From: Thermolongibacillus altinsuensis
Lineage (GTDB): Bacteria > Bacillota > Bacilli > Bacillales > Anoxybacillaceae
Assembly (NCBI RefSeq): GCF_004341205.1
Contig: NZ_SLUL01000004.1
Location: 62,001-126,000, forward strand
Reading direction: 5' to 3'
Length of the DNA stretch: 64,000 bases
Below the pieces are notes generated by a model, which had not been told where the DNA came from, ran no database searches, and saw only the letters and a list, made by a program, of their open reading frames with translations. Below are positions 20,481-28,588 of this stretch, one piece after another. The position numbers were made by a program, and so were the translations under genes. Numbering within the stretch: position 1 is the first letter of the stretch; every line of letters begins with the position of its first letter.

Positions 20481-20524
20481 ATTTTAAACGAAACATCCCT
20501 GCTATGTTAGTGAACTGTATCACA
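20481..20524 (-). promoter_or_regulatory. Fnr-dependent promoter of ywiC
   Basis: On the minus strand TGTGATACAGTTCACT (20509-20524) fits the Bacillus Fnr consensus TGTGA-N6-TCACT. The -10-like TAAAAT lies at 20481-20486. This puts the box centre about 42 bp upstream of the likely start, the class-II activator position. A 14-bp palindrome (20520-20533) shares the TCACA half-site. Confidence 0.8.
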
Positions 20525-20541
20525 AATTTGTGAAAATGAAC

Positions 20542-20566
20542 GGGTTGTTTCATGATGGAAAAACCC
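20542..20566. repeat. Hairpin next to the cloverleaf element
   Basis: GGGTT (20542-20546) pairs with AACCC (20562-20566), and after a one-base bulge TTTC (20548-20551) pairs with GAAA (20558-20561). No gene overlaps it. It lies between the Fnr box and the cloverleaf and may belong to the same orphan element. Confidence 0.5.
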
Positions 20567-20596
20567 ATCGAGACTTATATATGATAAGCTTAATTT

Positions 20597-20776
20597 TCCG
20601 ACATAAACAAGCTTTTCTGCCACTTCTCCGAACGAAAACGCCATCAGACAAATGAATTTGTCTGTCATGCGTTTTACGTTCGGAATCGGCATGCTTCTAG
20701 CATGCCGGGGCGGCAAGAAAAATCTTGCCGCCTATGGCAGAAAAGCGGTCTTCTATTCATGATGAGATATGTCGGA
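20597..20776. other. Orphan cloverleaf-forming element (possible ncRNA or mobile repeat)
   Basis: Nested inverted repeats define a four-way junction. The outer stem P0 pairs 20597-20605 with 20768-20776 (9 bp). P1 pairs 20611-20622 with 20735-20746 (12 bp, perfect). Inside are three hairpins: P2, 20628-20641 with 20669-20683 (14 bp, one bulge) topped by 20645-20652 with 20657-20664; P3, 20687-20694 with 20700-20707; P4, 20710-20718 with 20723-20731. The stretch of about 460 bp between ywiC and yitV has no convincing gene, and I do not recognise a known RNA family. Strand is undetermined. Confidence 0.7.
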
Positions 20777-20869
20777 GACTCAACTTGAATCTATTATAGT
20801 CGACATGATTGGAACGTTTCGACAAACGGGGAACAGATTGAGGGGCATGTTGGTGGATTAGAAAAAAAT

Positions 20870-20907
20870 TTGTGAATAAAAAGGGAAAAACCCTTTTTAT
20901 TCACAAA
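20870..20907 (-). terminator. Terminator of yitV
   Basis: A perfect 17-bp stem (20870-20886 with 20891-20907) is followed on the minus strand by seven T residues. The yitV stop codon is within the stem. Confidence 0.9.
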
Positions 20908-21656
20908 TGGCGAATAAACCATTGTACGGTTTCTAAAAATGCTTCACGCGTCACTTTATGCCCTGCCTTCTCATCAGAAATGAATTTCAATGGTTCATGA
21001 GACGACTGAATTTGCTTATAAAATTGATATGTATGCTCATAAGGAACAACATCATCTTGCTTTCCGTGCCAAAGCAAAAGCGGACGGCCATTTAATTTTT
21101 CTGGCTGCAATGAAAGATCGTAACGAGCCAATGTCTCTCTCGTTTTTTTCAATTCAACATCCGAAAGCGGAATATGAAACCCCCTTTTTTGCGCAAACTC
21201 CAGCTGAAGATCAAAAAACTTTTGATAACAAGGGCTTCCCATCAACGATACCGCCGCCTTAATCCAATGGTGCTGCGTTAAAGCACCAAATGTAACAATT
21301 CCCCCCATTGATGTACCAGCAAGTCCAATTCTTTGTTCATCAACAAGATTTTGTTGCACAAGCGCATCTTTTATTTGTTTAATTTCTTCAATCGTTTGCA
21401 GCACGATATTCCAAAACGAAAAATTCAACTGTTGTTCCGTTAATTCATTTGGCCGCTCGCCGTGATACAACGCATCAGGCAAAATGACACGATATCCCGC
21501 TTCTGCAAGCAAATAGCCAAAATGAAGATTATGTTCCTTCGCACTTGTAAATCCATGAATAAACATGACAAGTGGCAACATATCATTTTTATAATCCGCT
21601 TTTACAACGTGTAAACAAGGAATGTTCGCAATGCGTTCGCGGATGATTAATACCAT
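20901..21656 (-). CDS. yitV: YitV-like alpha/beta-hydrolase (esterase)
   Basis: The 251-residue cytosolic protein is an alpha/beta-hydrolase of the prolyl-oligopeptidase-like esterase type. It has the oxyanion motif FIHGFTSAKEHN, the nucleophile Ser in GLAGTSMGGIVTF (about residue 117), an acid in HGKQDDVVPY, and the catalytic His in EKAGHKVT near residue 235. The ATG at 21656 follows AGGGAGATG. It is divergent from yitU, as expected from the B. subtilis yitU/yitV region. The natural substrate is unknown. Confidence 0.88.
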   Translation of the reverse strand: MVLIIRERIANIPCLHVVKADYKNDMLPLVMFIHGFTSAKEHNLHFGYLLAEAGYRVILPDALYHGERPNELTEQQLNFSFWNIVLQTIEEIKQIKDALVQQNLVDEQRIGLAGTSMGGIVTFGALTQHHWIKAAVSLMGSPCYQKFFDLQLEFAQKRGFHIPLSDVELKKTRETLARYDLSLQPEKLNGRPLLLWHGKQDDVVPYEHTYQFYKQIQSSHEPLKFISDEKAGHKVTREAFLETVQWFIRHL

Positions 21657-21769
21657 TCTCTCATCTCCCTAACCCTCTTTTCTCAACATAATAATTTTAC
21701 CATGTAGACAAACTTTTTGGAAAAACGTTACACTAAAAACGAAAAAATTATAATGAAAAGGAGTTACGT

Positions 21770-22576
21770 ATGGAAAAACATTTAATTGCGCTCGATTTAG
21801 ATGGTACATTGCTGAAAGATAATAAAACGATCTCACCGTATACAAAAGAAATCATTTTTAAAGCAAAAGAGGCTGGACATATCGTTGTCATTGCAACAGG
21901 AAGGCCATATCGAGCAAGCAAAATGTATTATGAAGAGCTTGATTTAGCAACCCCAATCGTGAATTTCAACGGAGCCTTTGTCCATCATCCGAAAAATAAT
22001 CGTTGGGGAATGTACCATACTCCCCTTGAATTAGAAACGGTGAAAGAAATTGTTTCTGTCAGCGAAAAATATAAAGTAAAAAACATTTTGGCTGAAATTA
22101 TGGACGATGTATATTTTCATGAACACGATGAACAACTTCTCGATCTTTTTAATTTAGGAAACCCTAACGTGCAAGTCGGCAATTTGCGCACCATTTTACG
22201 CAAAGACCCTACGTGTATTTTAATTCACGCTGATGAAAAACATGTCGACCAAATTCGTACATATTTGTCGGAAGTGCATGCAAACGTCATCGATCACCGT
22301 CGTTGGGCAGCTCCATGGCACGTTATCGAAATTGTGCGCACAGGTGTCAATAAAGCGGTTGGGTTACAAAAAATTGCTGAATATTACGGGATTCCGCGCG
22401 AACGAGTCATTGCCTTTGGCGATGAAGATAATGATTTCGAGATGATTGAATGGGCAGGGTATGGAATTGCGATGGGCAATGCGATTGACGACTTGAAAAA
22501 AATTGCGGATGATGTAACAAAGACAAATGAAGAAAACGGAGTCGGTTTCTACTTGCAATCGTTATTGAAATTGTAG
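21770..22576 (+). CDS. yitU: YitU-like HAD-superfamily (Cof-type) phosphatase
   Basis: This 268-residue HAD hydrolase has all catalytic motifs: the nucleophile region ALDLDGTLL (residues 8-16), Ser/Thr motif II in VIATGRPYRA, a motif III lysine in VNKAVGLQKI, and the motif IV acids in FGDEDNDFEM. The C2-type cap domain between motifs II and III places it with Cof-like sugar phosphatases and FMN-type phosphatases. B. subtilis YitU can hydrolyse FMN-type precursors, but its substrate here is not shown. The ATG at 21770 follows AAAAGGAG. Two small genes follow on the same strand. Confidence 0.88.
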   Translation: MEKHLIALDLDGTLLKDNKTISPYTKEIIFKAKEAGHIVVIATGRPYRASKMYYEELDLATPIVNFNGAFVHHPKNNRWGMYHTPLELETVKEIVSVSEKYKVKNILAEIMDDVYFHEHDEQLLDLFNLGNPNVQVGNLRTILRKDPTCILIHADEKHVDQIRTYLSEVHANVIDHRRWAAPWHVIEIVRTGVNKAVGLQKIAEYYGIPRERVIAFGDEDNDFEMIEWAGYGIAMGNAIDDLKKIADDVTKTNEENGVGFYLQSLLKL

Positions 22577-22662
22577 AAAACATTCCCTTACTAATCGTTT
22601 CAGAAATGAGCAAAATACAACTGACGCCAAAAGCGTCACAAGCAGATAAGGGGGAATGTCGT

Positions 22663-22815
22663 TTGAGTAAACGAAATAAATCGAAGCGCTTCATTCAAAA
22701 AAGTGTCGATGCTATTCAAAAACACGACGAGCGAATTCCTTACCATATGACATATGCAGAAGCGGAACAGCGAAAAGCGGAAAAAGCAGACCATTCTTCA
22801 CTCGGGGGATTTTAA
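22663..22815 (+). CDS. Small basic protein of unknown function
   Basis: A 50-codon gene starts with TTG at 22663, 8 nt from an AAGGGGGA ribosome-binding site. The product is highly charged and begins LSKRNKSKRF. It contains HMTYAEAEQRKAEKADHSS and has no hydrophobic segment, which recalls small acid- and base-rich spore or stress proteins. I do not recognise the family. It ends 3 bp before the next small gene, so the two are cotranscribed. An in-frame ATG at 22606 lacks a ribosome-binding site and would start before the small hairpin at 22622-22638. Confidence 0.65.
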   Translation: MSKRNKSKRFIQKSVDAIQKHDERIPYHMTYAEAEQRKAEKADHSSLGGF

Positions 22816-22818
22816 ACG

Positions 22819-22998
22819 ATGGGAAATCCATTATTTCAAAAAGCGCGCGAATCTGTCTTAGCAGCTAAACAATCGACAACGAATCGAGAAAAAGCGATTG
22901 CCGTCGCCAAAAATGCGCTCTCTTCTGCGTTTGCTCAATCAACAACAGCGGAAAAAAAGCAACTTCACAAATTGCAAGATGAACTCGATTCCTTATAA
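22819..22998 (+). CDS. YitR-like small protein (DUF3813)
   Basis: A 59-residue protein begins MGNPLFQKARESVLAAK and is predicted to be entirely helical, rich in Ala, Lys and Gln. The pattern resembles the DUF3813 family that includes B. subtilis YitR, and the location between yitU and yitT/yitS supports this. The ATG at 22819 is 9 nt downstream of GGGGGA. It follows the previous small gene by 3 bp and ends in the shared terminator with yitT. No function is known. Confidence 0.65.
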   Translation: MGNPLFQKARESVLAAKQSTTNREKAIAVAKNALSSAFAQSTTAEKKQLHKLQDELDSL

Positions 22999-23002
22999 AA
23001 AA

Positions 23003-23031
23003 ACAAAGCTGCGAATCGTTCGCAGCTTTGT
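23003..23031. terminator. Bidirectional terminator before yitT
   Basis: A perfect 13-bp stem (23003-23015 with 23019-23031) with a 3-nt loop is flanked by A-rich sequence on the left. It ends both the small-gene operon and convergent yitT. Confidence 0.8.
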
Positions 23032-23864
23032 TAGTCTTTGCGGAAAAGCCCTAATACTTCCGTCGTTTGAACAATGTTTGTAAATGCTTTTGGATCGACT
23101 TCTTTAATGATGCGAGATAAATCAAACAATTCATATCGCGTAATCACGATGATCAGCATATCTTTATCTTCGTTCGAAAATGCTCCTTTTGCAGGAACGG
23201 TCGTAATACCGCGAACAAGTTTAGCATGAATCGCCCTTTTCAATTCCTCTCCTTTATTTGTAATAATCATGGCAGTTAGCTTTTGATGGCGGGTATGAAT
23301 CGAATCAATGACGCGAGCCGAAGCATATAGCGTCACAAGCGTATAAAGCGCCTTTTCCCAACCATACACATATCCCGCCGTTAAAATAATCACAGCGTTC
23401 AACGCAAAAATATAGGTACCAACCGAGCGGTCTTTCATTCGTGATAACACGAGCGCAATAATATCAAATCCTCCTGTCGATGCCCCCCATTTTAACGTCA
23501 AGCCAATCCCGATCGCCGCAATGACGCCCCCAAACACAGCGTTCAATAAAATATCTTCGGATAGCGGTTTTACCGGAATCGCTTCAAGAAAGAACGAAAT
23601 CAGTACAACGCTGAGAAAACTATAAAGCGTAAATGACTTCCCTACTTTTTTCCATCCCAAAATGGCCACAGGAATATTAAAAAGAAAGAACAAAAAGCCT
23701 GTTGAAAGATGATACGGTGTATAATCACCCACAATTTTTGAAATGAGCTGCGCCGCCCCTGCAAATCCGCTTGTATACACGTTTGCAGGAATGAGGAATA
23801 AATTCATGCCGATTGCATTAAGTAGTGCTCCGATTAGTACAACGAAGAATTTTTTCAACTGCAT
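23031..23864 (-). CDS. yitT: YitT-family membrane protein
   Basis: The 277-residue protein has five to six membrane segments in its first 180 residues (for example FFVVLIGALLNAIGMNLFLI and the glycine-rich AVFGGVIAAIGIGLTLKWGASTGG). A soluble C-terminal domain of the DUF2179 type (about 215-275) follows. It is a typical YitT/YpjC/YvjA-class protein of unknown transport function. ATG at 23864 is chosen because AGGAGG stands 7 nt upstream; the longer frame does not have such a site. It is divergent from the DegV gene. Confidence 0.88.
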   Translation of the reverse strand: MQLKKFFVVLIGALLNAIGMNLFLIPANVYTSGFAGAAQLISKIVGDYTPYHLSTGFLFFLFNIPVAILGWKKVGKSFTLYSFLSVVLISFFLEAIPVKPLSEDILLNAVFGGVIAAIGIGLTLKWGASTGGFDIIALVLSRMKDRSVGTYIFALNAVIILTAGYVYGWEKALYTLVTLYASARVIDSIHTRHQKLTAMIITNKGEELKRAIHAKLVRGITTVPAKGAFSNEDKDMLIIVITRYELFDLSRIIKEVDPKAFTNIVQTTEVLGLFRKD

Positions 23865-23909
23865 TCTTTTTCCTCCTATCATGAATAGAAAAATTATTGA
23901 AAGAGAAAA

Positions 23910-23938
23910 TTGTCTTTTTTACGGACAATCGTTACACT
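23910..23938 (+). promoter_or_regulatory. SigA-type promoter of the DegV gene
   Basis: TTGTCT (23910-23915), a 17-bp spacer and TACACT (23933-23938) lie 38 bp upstream of the start codon. Confidence 0.55.
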
Positions 23939-23976
23939 AACAATGAGTAAAAAAATATAGTAGAGGGAGAGAAATC

Positions 23977-24840
23977 ATGAACGTTAAGATTATAGCGGAT
24001 AGCGCATGTGATTTACCATATTCTTTTTTAAAAGAAAAAAATATTTTATTTTTACCGCTAATGATTCACTTAGATGAAAACGATTATGAAGATTTCGTTA
24101 CCATTGAACCAAAACAAGTATACGATGCGATGCGAAACGGAAAGGTGCCAAAAACTTCGCAAGCAAACCCTCTTAAAATAAAAGAACTTTTTACAAAACT
24201 CGCTGAAGAAAACGTCCCTTCGATTTATATCGCTTTTTCTTCACAGCTATCTGGCACATATCAAACGGCGATGATGATCCGCAATGAAGTGCTAGAACAA
24301 TATCCAGATTTCCAATTGACGATCATCGATTCAAAATGTGCGTCTTTAGGTTTAGGGCTGATTGTCAAAAAAGCAATCGAGTTAGCAGAACAAAATATCC
24401 CTTATTCACAATTAGTAGACATGATCTCTACATATTGTGCACATATGGAACATATTTTTACGGTCGATGATTTAGAATTTTTAGCTCGCGGCGGTCGATT
24501 AAGTAAAACATCTGCTTTTGTCGGCGGATTGCTAAACATTAAACCATTATTACATGTTGAAGACGGAAAGTTAATCCCGATTGAAAAAATTCGCGGTCGT
24601 AAAAAAGTATATAAACGTATGCTTGAGTTAATGGAAGAACGCGGAGAAGACTTACAAAATCAAATCATCGGCATTAGTCACGGCGATGATGAACAAGCTG
24701 CTCTAGAATTAAAAGCGCTAATTGAAGAACATTTCGGTTGCAAACACTTTTTTATTACTGAAATCGGCGGAGCCATCGGCGCTCATGCAGGTCCTGGAAC
24801 GCTTGCCCTCTTTTTCTTGAATAAACAAATGGAACAATGA
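23977..24840 (+). CDS. yitS: DegV-family fatty-acid-binding protein (YitS-like)
   Basis: The 287-residue protein belongs to the DegV family, which binds fatty acids and can act as the FakB subunit presenting them to a fatty-acid kinase. Family marks are the N-terminal [14 protein letters not shown], the [11 protein letters not shown] segment (about residues 89-99) whose Ser/Thr bind the carboxylate, the [11 protein letters not shown] motif, and the C-terminal [11 protein letters not shown]. The ATG at 23977 has a GGGAGAG site. Its place beside yitT matches B. subtilis yitS. The bound lipid is unknown. Confidence 0.9.
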   Translation: MNVKIIADSACDLPYSFLKEKNILFLPLMIHLDENDYEDFVTIEPKQVYDAMRNGKVPKTSQANPLKIKELFTKLAEENVPSIYIAFSSQLSGTYQTAMMIRNEVLEQYPDFQLTIIDSKCASLGLGLIVKKAIELAEQNIPYSQLVDMISTYCAHMEHIFTVDDLEFLARGGRLSKTSAFVGGLLNIKPLLHVEDGKLIPIEKIRGRKKVYKRMLELMEERGEDLQNQIIGISHGDDEQAALELKALIEEHFGCKHFFITEIGGAIGAHAGPGTLALFFLNKQMEQ

Positions 24841-24877
24841 AAAAACTACCCCTATCCAAAACAAAGGGGGATGCATG

Positions 24878-25009
24878 ATGCCTCATACGAGTGACAACGA
24901 TAAAAAAGCACGTGACAATAACGCCAACCGTCACGAAAAAAATATGCTTAGCGAGAAAAATCGCCAAGCAGGAAAACATGCTTATTCGAAAAAAACGAAT
25001 CATTTATAA
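24878..25009 (+). CDS. Small hydrophilic protein (DUF3941-like)
   Basis: A 43-residue protein reads MPHTSDNDKKARDNNANRHE and ends YSKKTNHL. It is almost entirely polar, rich in Asn, Lys and His, with no hydrophobic core. It resembles short DUF3941 proteins annotated in Bacillaceae. ATG at 24878 (or the adjoining 24875) follows AAAGGGGG. It lies 37 bp downstream of the DegV gene and may share its transcript, ending at the terminator facing the chemoreceptor gene. The function is unknown. Confidence 0.7.
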   Translation: MPHTSDNDKKARDNNANRHEKNMLSEKNRQAGKHAYSKKTNHL

Positions 25010-25011
25010 GA

Positions 25012-25035
25012 AAAGAGCGGGAATCCCCGCTCTTT
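25012..25035. terminator. Bidirectional terminator before the MCP gene
   Basis: A 10-bp stem (25012-25021 with 25026-25035) is followed by TTATTT on the plus strand and by A-/T-rich sequence on the minus strand. It lies between convergent genes. Confidence 0.85.
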
Positions 25036-26688
25036 TTATTTCGTTTCAAATTTAGCCATCATCGTTTGTAATTCATCCGTTAACTGTCTTAATGTCGTTA
25101 CTTTCTCACCCATTTTCTTAAATGCCTGAAGCTGTTCCGTCATCGATGCAGCAATTTCTTCGCTTCCTGCTGCCGATTGTTCGACAACCGCGCTAATGCT
25201 TTCAACATTTTGCAATACTTGCTCCCCTAATTGTTTCGAAATCGCCATGCCTGAAACGAGCGATTGAATATCATGAGAAATCCCGTTGACTTTTTGTTCA
25301 ATTTCTTTAAACGCATTCGTCGTTGTTTCAATCGCCCGCGACTGAGCATCGGCAATCTCGACACCTTGGCGAACGGAATTTAATACATTTGTCAATCCTC
25401 TCTTAATTAAACGGACCATTTCAAAAATTTGATTCGTTGCTTTTGCTGATTCTTCCGCTAGCTTGCGTACTTCTTCCGCCACGACCGCAAATCCTTTTCC
25501 TGCCTCTCCTGCGCGCGCCGCTTCAATCGCAGCATTTAATGCTAAAAGATTCGTTTGTGAAGCAATCTCGTCAACAGCTTTCGCCATATTTTCAATTTTG
25601 CCAGCATAATCAGCAAATTCTTTTGTTGCATTTTCGATCAACGCTGTCGCTTTCGCATTTTCACGAATGAAATTCAATTGCTCTTCAAGCGCTTGCTGAC
25701 CGTTCACAATCGCTAACACAGCTTCATCGCTATATTTCGCCGTTTGCTCTGTCCTTGCTACATTTTCAGAGAAAGTGGATTCCATTTTTTCAATTAATTG
25801 CACCGCACTTTGCAACTCTTCAGAAATGCTTTGTGCCCCTGCCGACAACTCATTGGTTGAGCTCGCCACTTGGTTATTAATTTCCGTTAACATTTCGTTT
25901 TCTTGTTCAATTTCTTTCGCAAACGCTTCTACTTGCTTGCTCATTGTATCGACAGAATGTAATAGTCCATTGAGTTGTTCAGTCATCGTTGTAAACGAAT
26001 GATTCAAATCGCCAAGCTCATCGTTTCCTTTATAAACAATCGGTTCTACACGCAAATTGCCACGTGCAATTTCTTTTGCGTTTGCGGCAATTTTCCGTAA
26101 AGGAGTCGTAATGGTGCGCGTTAAACGAATGCTAAAGAAGCTTGCTAATAAAAGTAGCACTCCGACAGAAACAAATGAAATGGTAATAACGGAACGAATT
26201 TGTTCTTGTAATTGTTTTTGCATATAGTCGTAATATTCGTTTACATACATGTTGACTACATATAAATCGTTCAATATCCCTTCGGCACGCATCGATTGCC
26301 TACGAGTTTCAGCAATATCTCGAGCATCTAATGCCGCTTTTGCTTCCTTCATTAAAGCAGAAAATTTCTGCTTCGCCTTCTCAAATGGTTGTTGGAAATA
26401 AGGTTGCTTCATCCCTTCATCTAGTTGCTTAAACAATTTTTCCGAATCCATTAAACGCGTTAACGCCTCTTGTTTATTTCCTTCCGTTGGGCTGTACGCA
26501 TAGTTATTCAAACTTTGTTTCGCCGCTTTTAATTCCGCTTGCAGCTGCTGCGTTTTCATCATCATCGGCACAAAATCTTGGTTTGATGATTGAATCGAAA
26601 GCATATTAAAAATGATAAAGGCAATAATCGATACAGAAAAAATAAGCGAAAGCAATGAGTTGAGTAAAAGTTTTTTCTTGATTGTCAT
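25036..26688 (-). CDS. Methyl-accepting chemotaxis protein
   Basis: This 550-residue chemoreceptor has TM1 at about 8-30, an extracellular helical sensor of about 135 residues rich in Gln, Lys and Ala (four-helix-bundle type), TM2 at about 167-190, a HAMP domain (about 190-245) and a long cytoplasmic signalling domain. The hairpin tip that contacts CheA/CheW is clear in [16 protein letters not shown]. It starts 17 bp after a BMP-type binding lipoprotein on the same strand, so the pair is very likely one operon. The receptor may read a ligand-loaded lipoprotein. The attractant is unknown. Confidence 0.93.
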   Translation of the reverse strand: MTIKKKLLLNSLLSLIFSVSIIAFIIFNMLSIQSSNQDFVPMMMKTQQLQAELKAAKQSLNNYAYSPTEGNKQEALTRLMDSEKLFKQLDEGMKQPYFQQPFEKAKQKFSALMKEAKAALDARDIAETRRQSMRAEGILNDLYVVNMYVNEYYDYMQKQLQEQIRSVITISFVSVGVLLLLASFFSIRLTRTITTPLRKIAANAKEIARGNLRVEPIVYKGNDELGDLNHSFTTMTEQLNGLLHSVDTMSKQVEAFAKEIEQENEMLTEINNQVASSTNELSAGAQSISEELQSAVQLIEKMESTFSENVARTEQTAKYSDEAVLAIVNGQQALEEQLNFIRENAKATALIENATKEFADYAGKIENMAKAVDEIASQTNLLALNAAIEAARAGEAGKGFAVVAEEVRKLAEESAKATNQIFEMVRLIKRGLTNVLNSVRQGVEIADAQSRAIETTTNAFKEIEQKVNGISHDIQSLVSGMAISKQLGEQVLQNVESISAVVEQSAAGSEEIAASMTEQLQAFKKMGEKVTTLRQLTDELQTMMAKFETK

Positions 26689-26705
26689 CTTCTTCGCCCA
26701 CTTCC

Positions 26706-27680
26706 TTATTCAAAAGTTCCTTCTAATGCTTTTTGCTTCCACGTTTCTAACGTTTTCTGCTGTTGTTCATTGAGCGAAATGACGCGAATCGGTGCCAAAT
26801 CAACTCCATTTTCTTTCAAGCCAAGTTGAACGGTTCCTTTTGGAATGCTTCCTTTTTCGACATATTCTTTAATGATCGTATATAGTGCCACATCCACATT
26901 TTTTAACATCGATGTCACGACTGCTTTTTCTGCGTGAAAATATTGATCGCTGTCAACGCCAATCGCATATTTCCCATTGAGTTCTGCCTCGCGCAGCACT
27001 CCAACTCCTGTAAGTCCAGCGGCCGCATAAAGAACATCGACACCATTGGCAATCATCTTTTTCGCAATGCTTGCGCCAAGTTTATCGTCACTAAAATTTC
27101 CGGCATACACTTCTTGCACCGCGATTTGCGGATTGACCGCTTTAACTCCTTTCACAAAGCCGCTTTCAAATTTTCGAATTAACGGTACATCCGCCCCGCC
27201 AATAAACCCGACTTTGTTCGTTTTTGTAATTAATCCTGCAACAATACCTGCCAAAAAGCTTCCTTCATCTTCTTTAAATGTAATCGATGTAACGTTTTCT
27301 AAATCGGAAACAGAATCAATGAGAATAAACGTTTGTTTCGGATATTGTTTCGCTACTTTCTCTAAATCTTCTTGCACCATAAAGCCGAGCCCGATCACAA
27401 GATCGTTTCCCGCTTCTGCTAATTCGCGCAAACCTTGCTCATATGTTTTCGTATCTTTTAATTCGCGATAGTCAAAAATAATCCCTAACTCGTCGCGCGC
27501 TTTCATCAATCCTTTAAATGCTGAATCGCTAAACGACTGGTCACCCAGTCCGACGTCAGACAACATAATGCCAACTTTAATACGATCTTTTGGCTTAAAC
27601 GTAGCAGATGATGAGGAGCAACCAGAAATAAATAGGACCAACATGATGCTCATCATCCACATAAACGACTTTTTCTTCAT
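26706..27680 (-). CDS. BMP-family ligand-binding lipoprotein
   Basis: The 324-residue protein has a lipoprotein signal (hydrophobic residues 7-19, lipobox ISGC, Cys at about residue 21) followed by a BMP-type periplasmic-binding fold. Typical segments are [40 protein letters not shown] and [15 protein letters not shown]. Family members bind purine nucleosides for ABC importers. No ABC permease or ATPase accompanies it; the partner is a chemoreceptor gene 17 bp downstream. A role as the ligand-recognition part of a taxis system is therefore inferred. The ATG has an AAGGAG site. Confidence 0.88.
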   Translation of the reverse strand: MKKKSFMWMMSIMLVLFISGCSSSSATFKPKDRIKVGIMLSDVGLGDQSFSDSAFKGLMKARDELGIIFDYRELKDTKTYEQGLRELAEAGNDLVIGLGFMVQEDLEKVAKQYPKQTFILIDSVSDLENVTSITFKEDEGSFLAGIVAGLITKTNKVGFIGGADVPLIRKFESGFVKGVKAVNPQIAVQEVYAGNFSDDKLGASIAKKMIANGVDVLYAAAGLTGVGVLREAELNGKYAIGVDSDQYFHAEKAVVTSMLKNVDVALYTIIKEYVEKGSIPKGTVQLGLKENGVDLAPIRVISLNEQQQKTLETWKQKALEGTFE

Positions 27681-27841
27681 GTGAAATGTTCTCTCCTTCT
27701 TGTTAATTTTAGTCCCTATTATTATATCGACAAAATTTTTTCTTTTTTTATTTTACTTTTCTTGACGAAACTTCATGAGTTGTTCCAGTTGGCGCAATTG
27801 ACTATAATCGAGACATATAAAAACTTTTGGGAGTGATGGTC

Positions 27842-28333
27842 ATGTCAAAAGAAAGTTCATTTGATATCGTTTCAAAAGTCGATCTAGCAGAAGTGACAAA
27901 CGCTGTCAACATTGCGATGAAAGAAATTCAAAACCGTTATGATTTTAAAGGGAGCAAAAGCAACATTTCATTAGAAAAAGATGAGCTTATTTTAATTTCC
28001 GATGATGAATTTAAGCTTGAACAGCTAAAAGATGTACTCATCGGTAAATTGATTAAACGCGGCGTACCAACGAAAAACATTCAATACGGAAAAATCGAAC
28101 CGGCTTCAGGCGGAACCGTTCGCCAACGCGCCAAGCTTGTCCAAGGCATCGATAAAGAAAACGCCAAAAAAATTAACACCATTATCAAAAACACAGGATT
28201 GAAAGTAAAAAGTCAAATTCAAGATGACCAAATTCGTGTCAGCGGAAAAAGCAAAGACGATTTACAAAAAGTGATCGCCGCGATTCGCGAAGCTGATTTG
28301 CCAATTGACGTTCAATTCGTCAACTATCGCTAA
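27842..28333 (+). CDS. yitK: YajQ-family nucleotide-binding protein (YitK-like)
   Basis: A 163-residue protein of the UPF0234/YajQ family, the same length as B. subtilis YitK. It begins with [18 protein letters not shown] and contains the family block [12 protein letters not shown] and the C-terminal [12 protein letters not shown]. Two ferredoxin-like alpha/beta domains are typical, and some members bind c-di-GMP or nucleotides; the ligand here is unknown. The ATG at 27842 is spaced from GGGAGTGATGG, and the five upstream codons are not needed. It precedes yitJ, as in B. subtilis, where the two genes are neighbours. Confidence 0.92.
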   Translation: MSKESSFDIVSKVDLAEVTNAVNIAMKEIQNRYDFKGSKSNISLEKDELILISDDEFKLEQLKDVLIGKLIKRGVPTKNIQYGKIEPASGGTVRQRAKLVQGIDKENAKKINTIIKNTGLKVKSQIQDDQIRVSGKSKDDLQKVIAAIREADLPIDVQFVNYR

Positions 28334-28356
28334 CATAAATAATTTTTAACAATATA

Positions 28357-28385
28357 TTGAATAGTCGAAAAAAATAAGGTACATT
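28357..28385 (+). promoter_or_regulatory. Promoter of the SAM-riboswitch transcript
   Basis: TTGAAT (28357-28362), a 17-bp spacer and TACATT (28380-28385) lie about 30 bp upstream of the aptamer. Confidence 0.5.
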
Positions 28386-28415
28386 TATATACAATAACAA
28401 AATAACATAGTGACA

Positions 28416-28560
28416 TTCTTATCGAGAGAAGGGGAGGGACTGGCCCGATGAACCTTCAGCAACCTGACCGTATGTCAAGGTGCTAAATCCAGACAAGCGT
28501 ATCGCTTGGAAGATAAGAAGGAGAAAATCAAAAGTCTTCTTCTTATAGAAGACTTTTTTT
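28416..28560 (+). ncRNA. SAM-I riboswitch (S-box leader)
   Basis: The aptamer (28416-28519) closes with P1 28416-28423/28512-28519. It contains the hallmark GAGGGACTGGCCCGATGAA and CAGCAACC segments and the GGTGCTAAATCC stretch. The expression platform is explicit. The terminator stem 28530-28539/28548-28557 is followed by T7. The alternative antiterminator pairs the 3' P1 strand 28513-28520 with 28539-28546. SAM binding keeps P1 closed and ends transcription before yitJ-metH. Confidence 0.96.
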
Positions 28561-28588
28561 ATTTATTGATGATTGGGGGAAGAGGTCA

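Noticed and set aside
20507-20716. A 69-codon open frame on the minus strand in the ywiC-yitV gap
   Set aside because: It runs through the cloverleaf arms, has no convincing ribosome-binding site and resembles no protein; the stems explain the sequence better.
22622-22638. Terminator after yitU
   Set aside because: A short hairpin is present but no T-run follows, and two small genes continue on the same strand.
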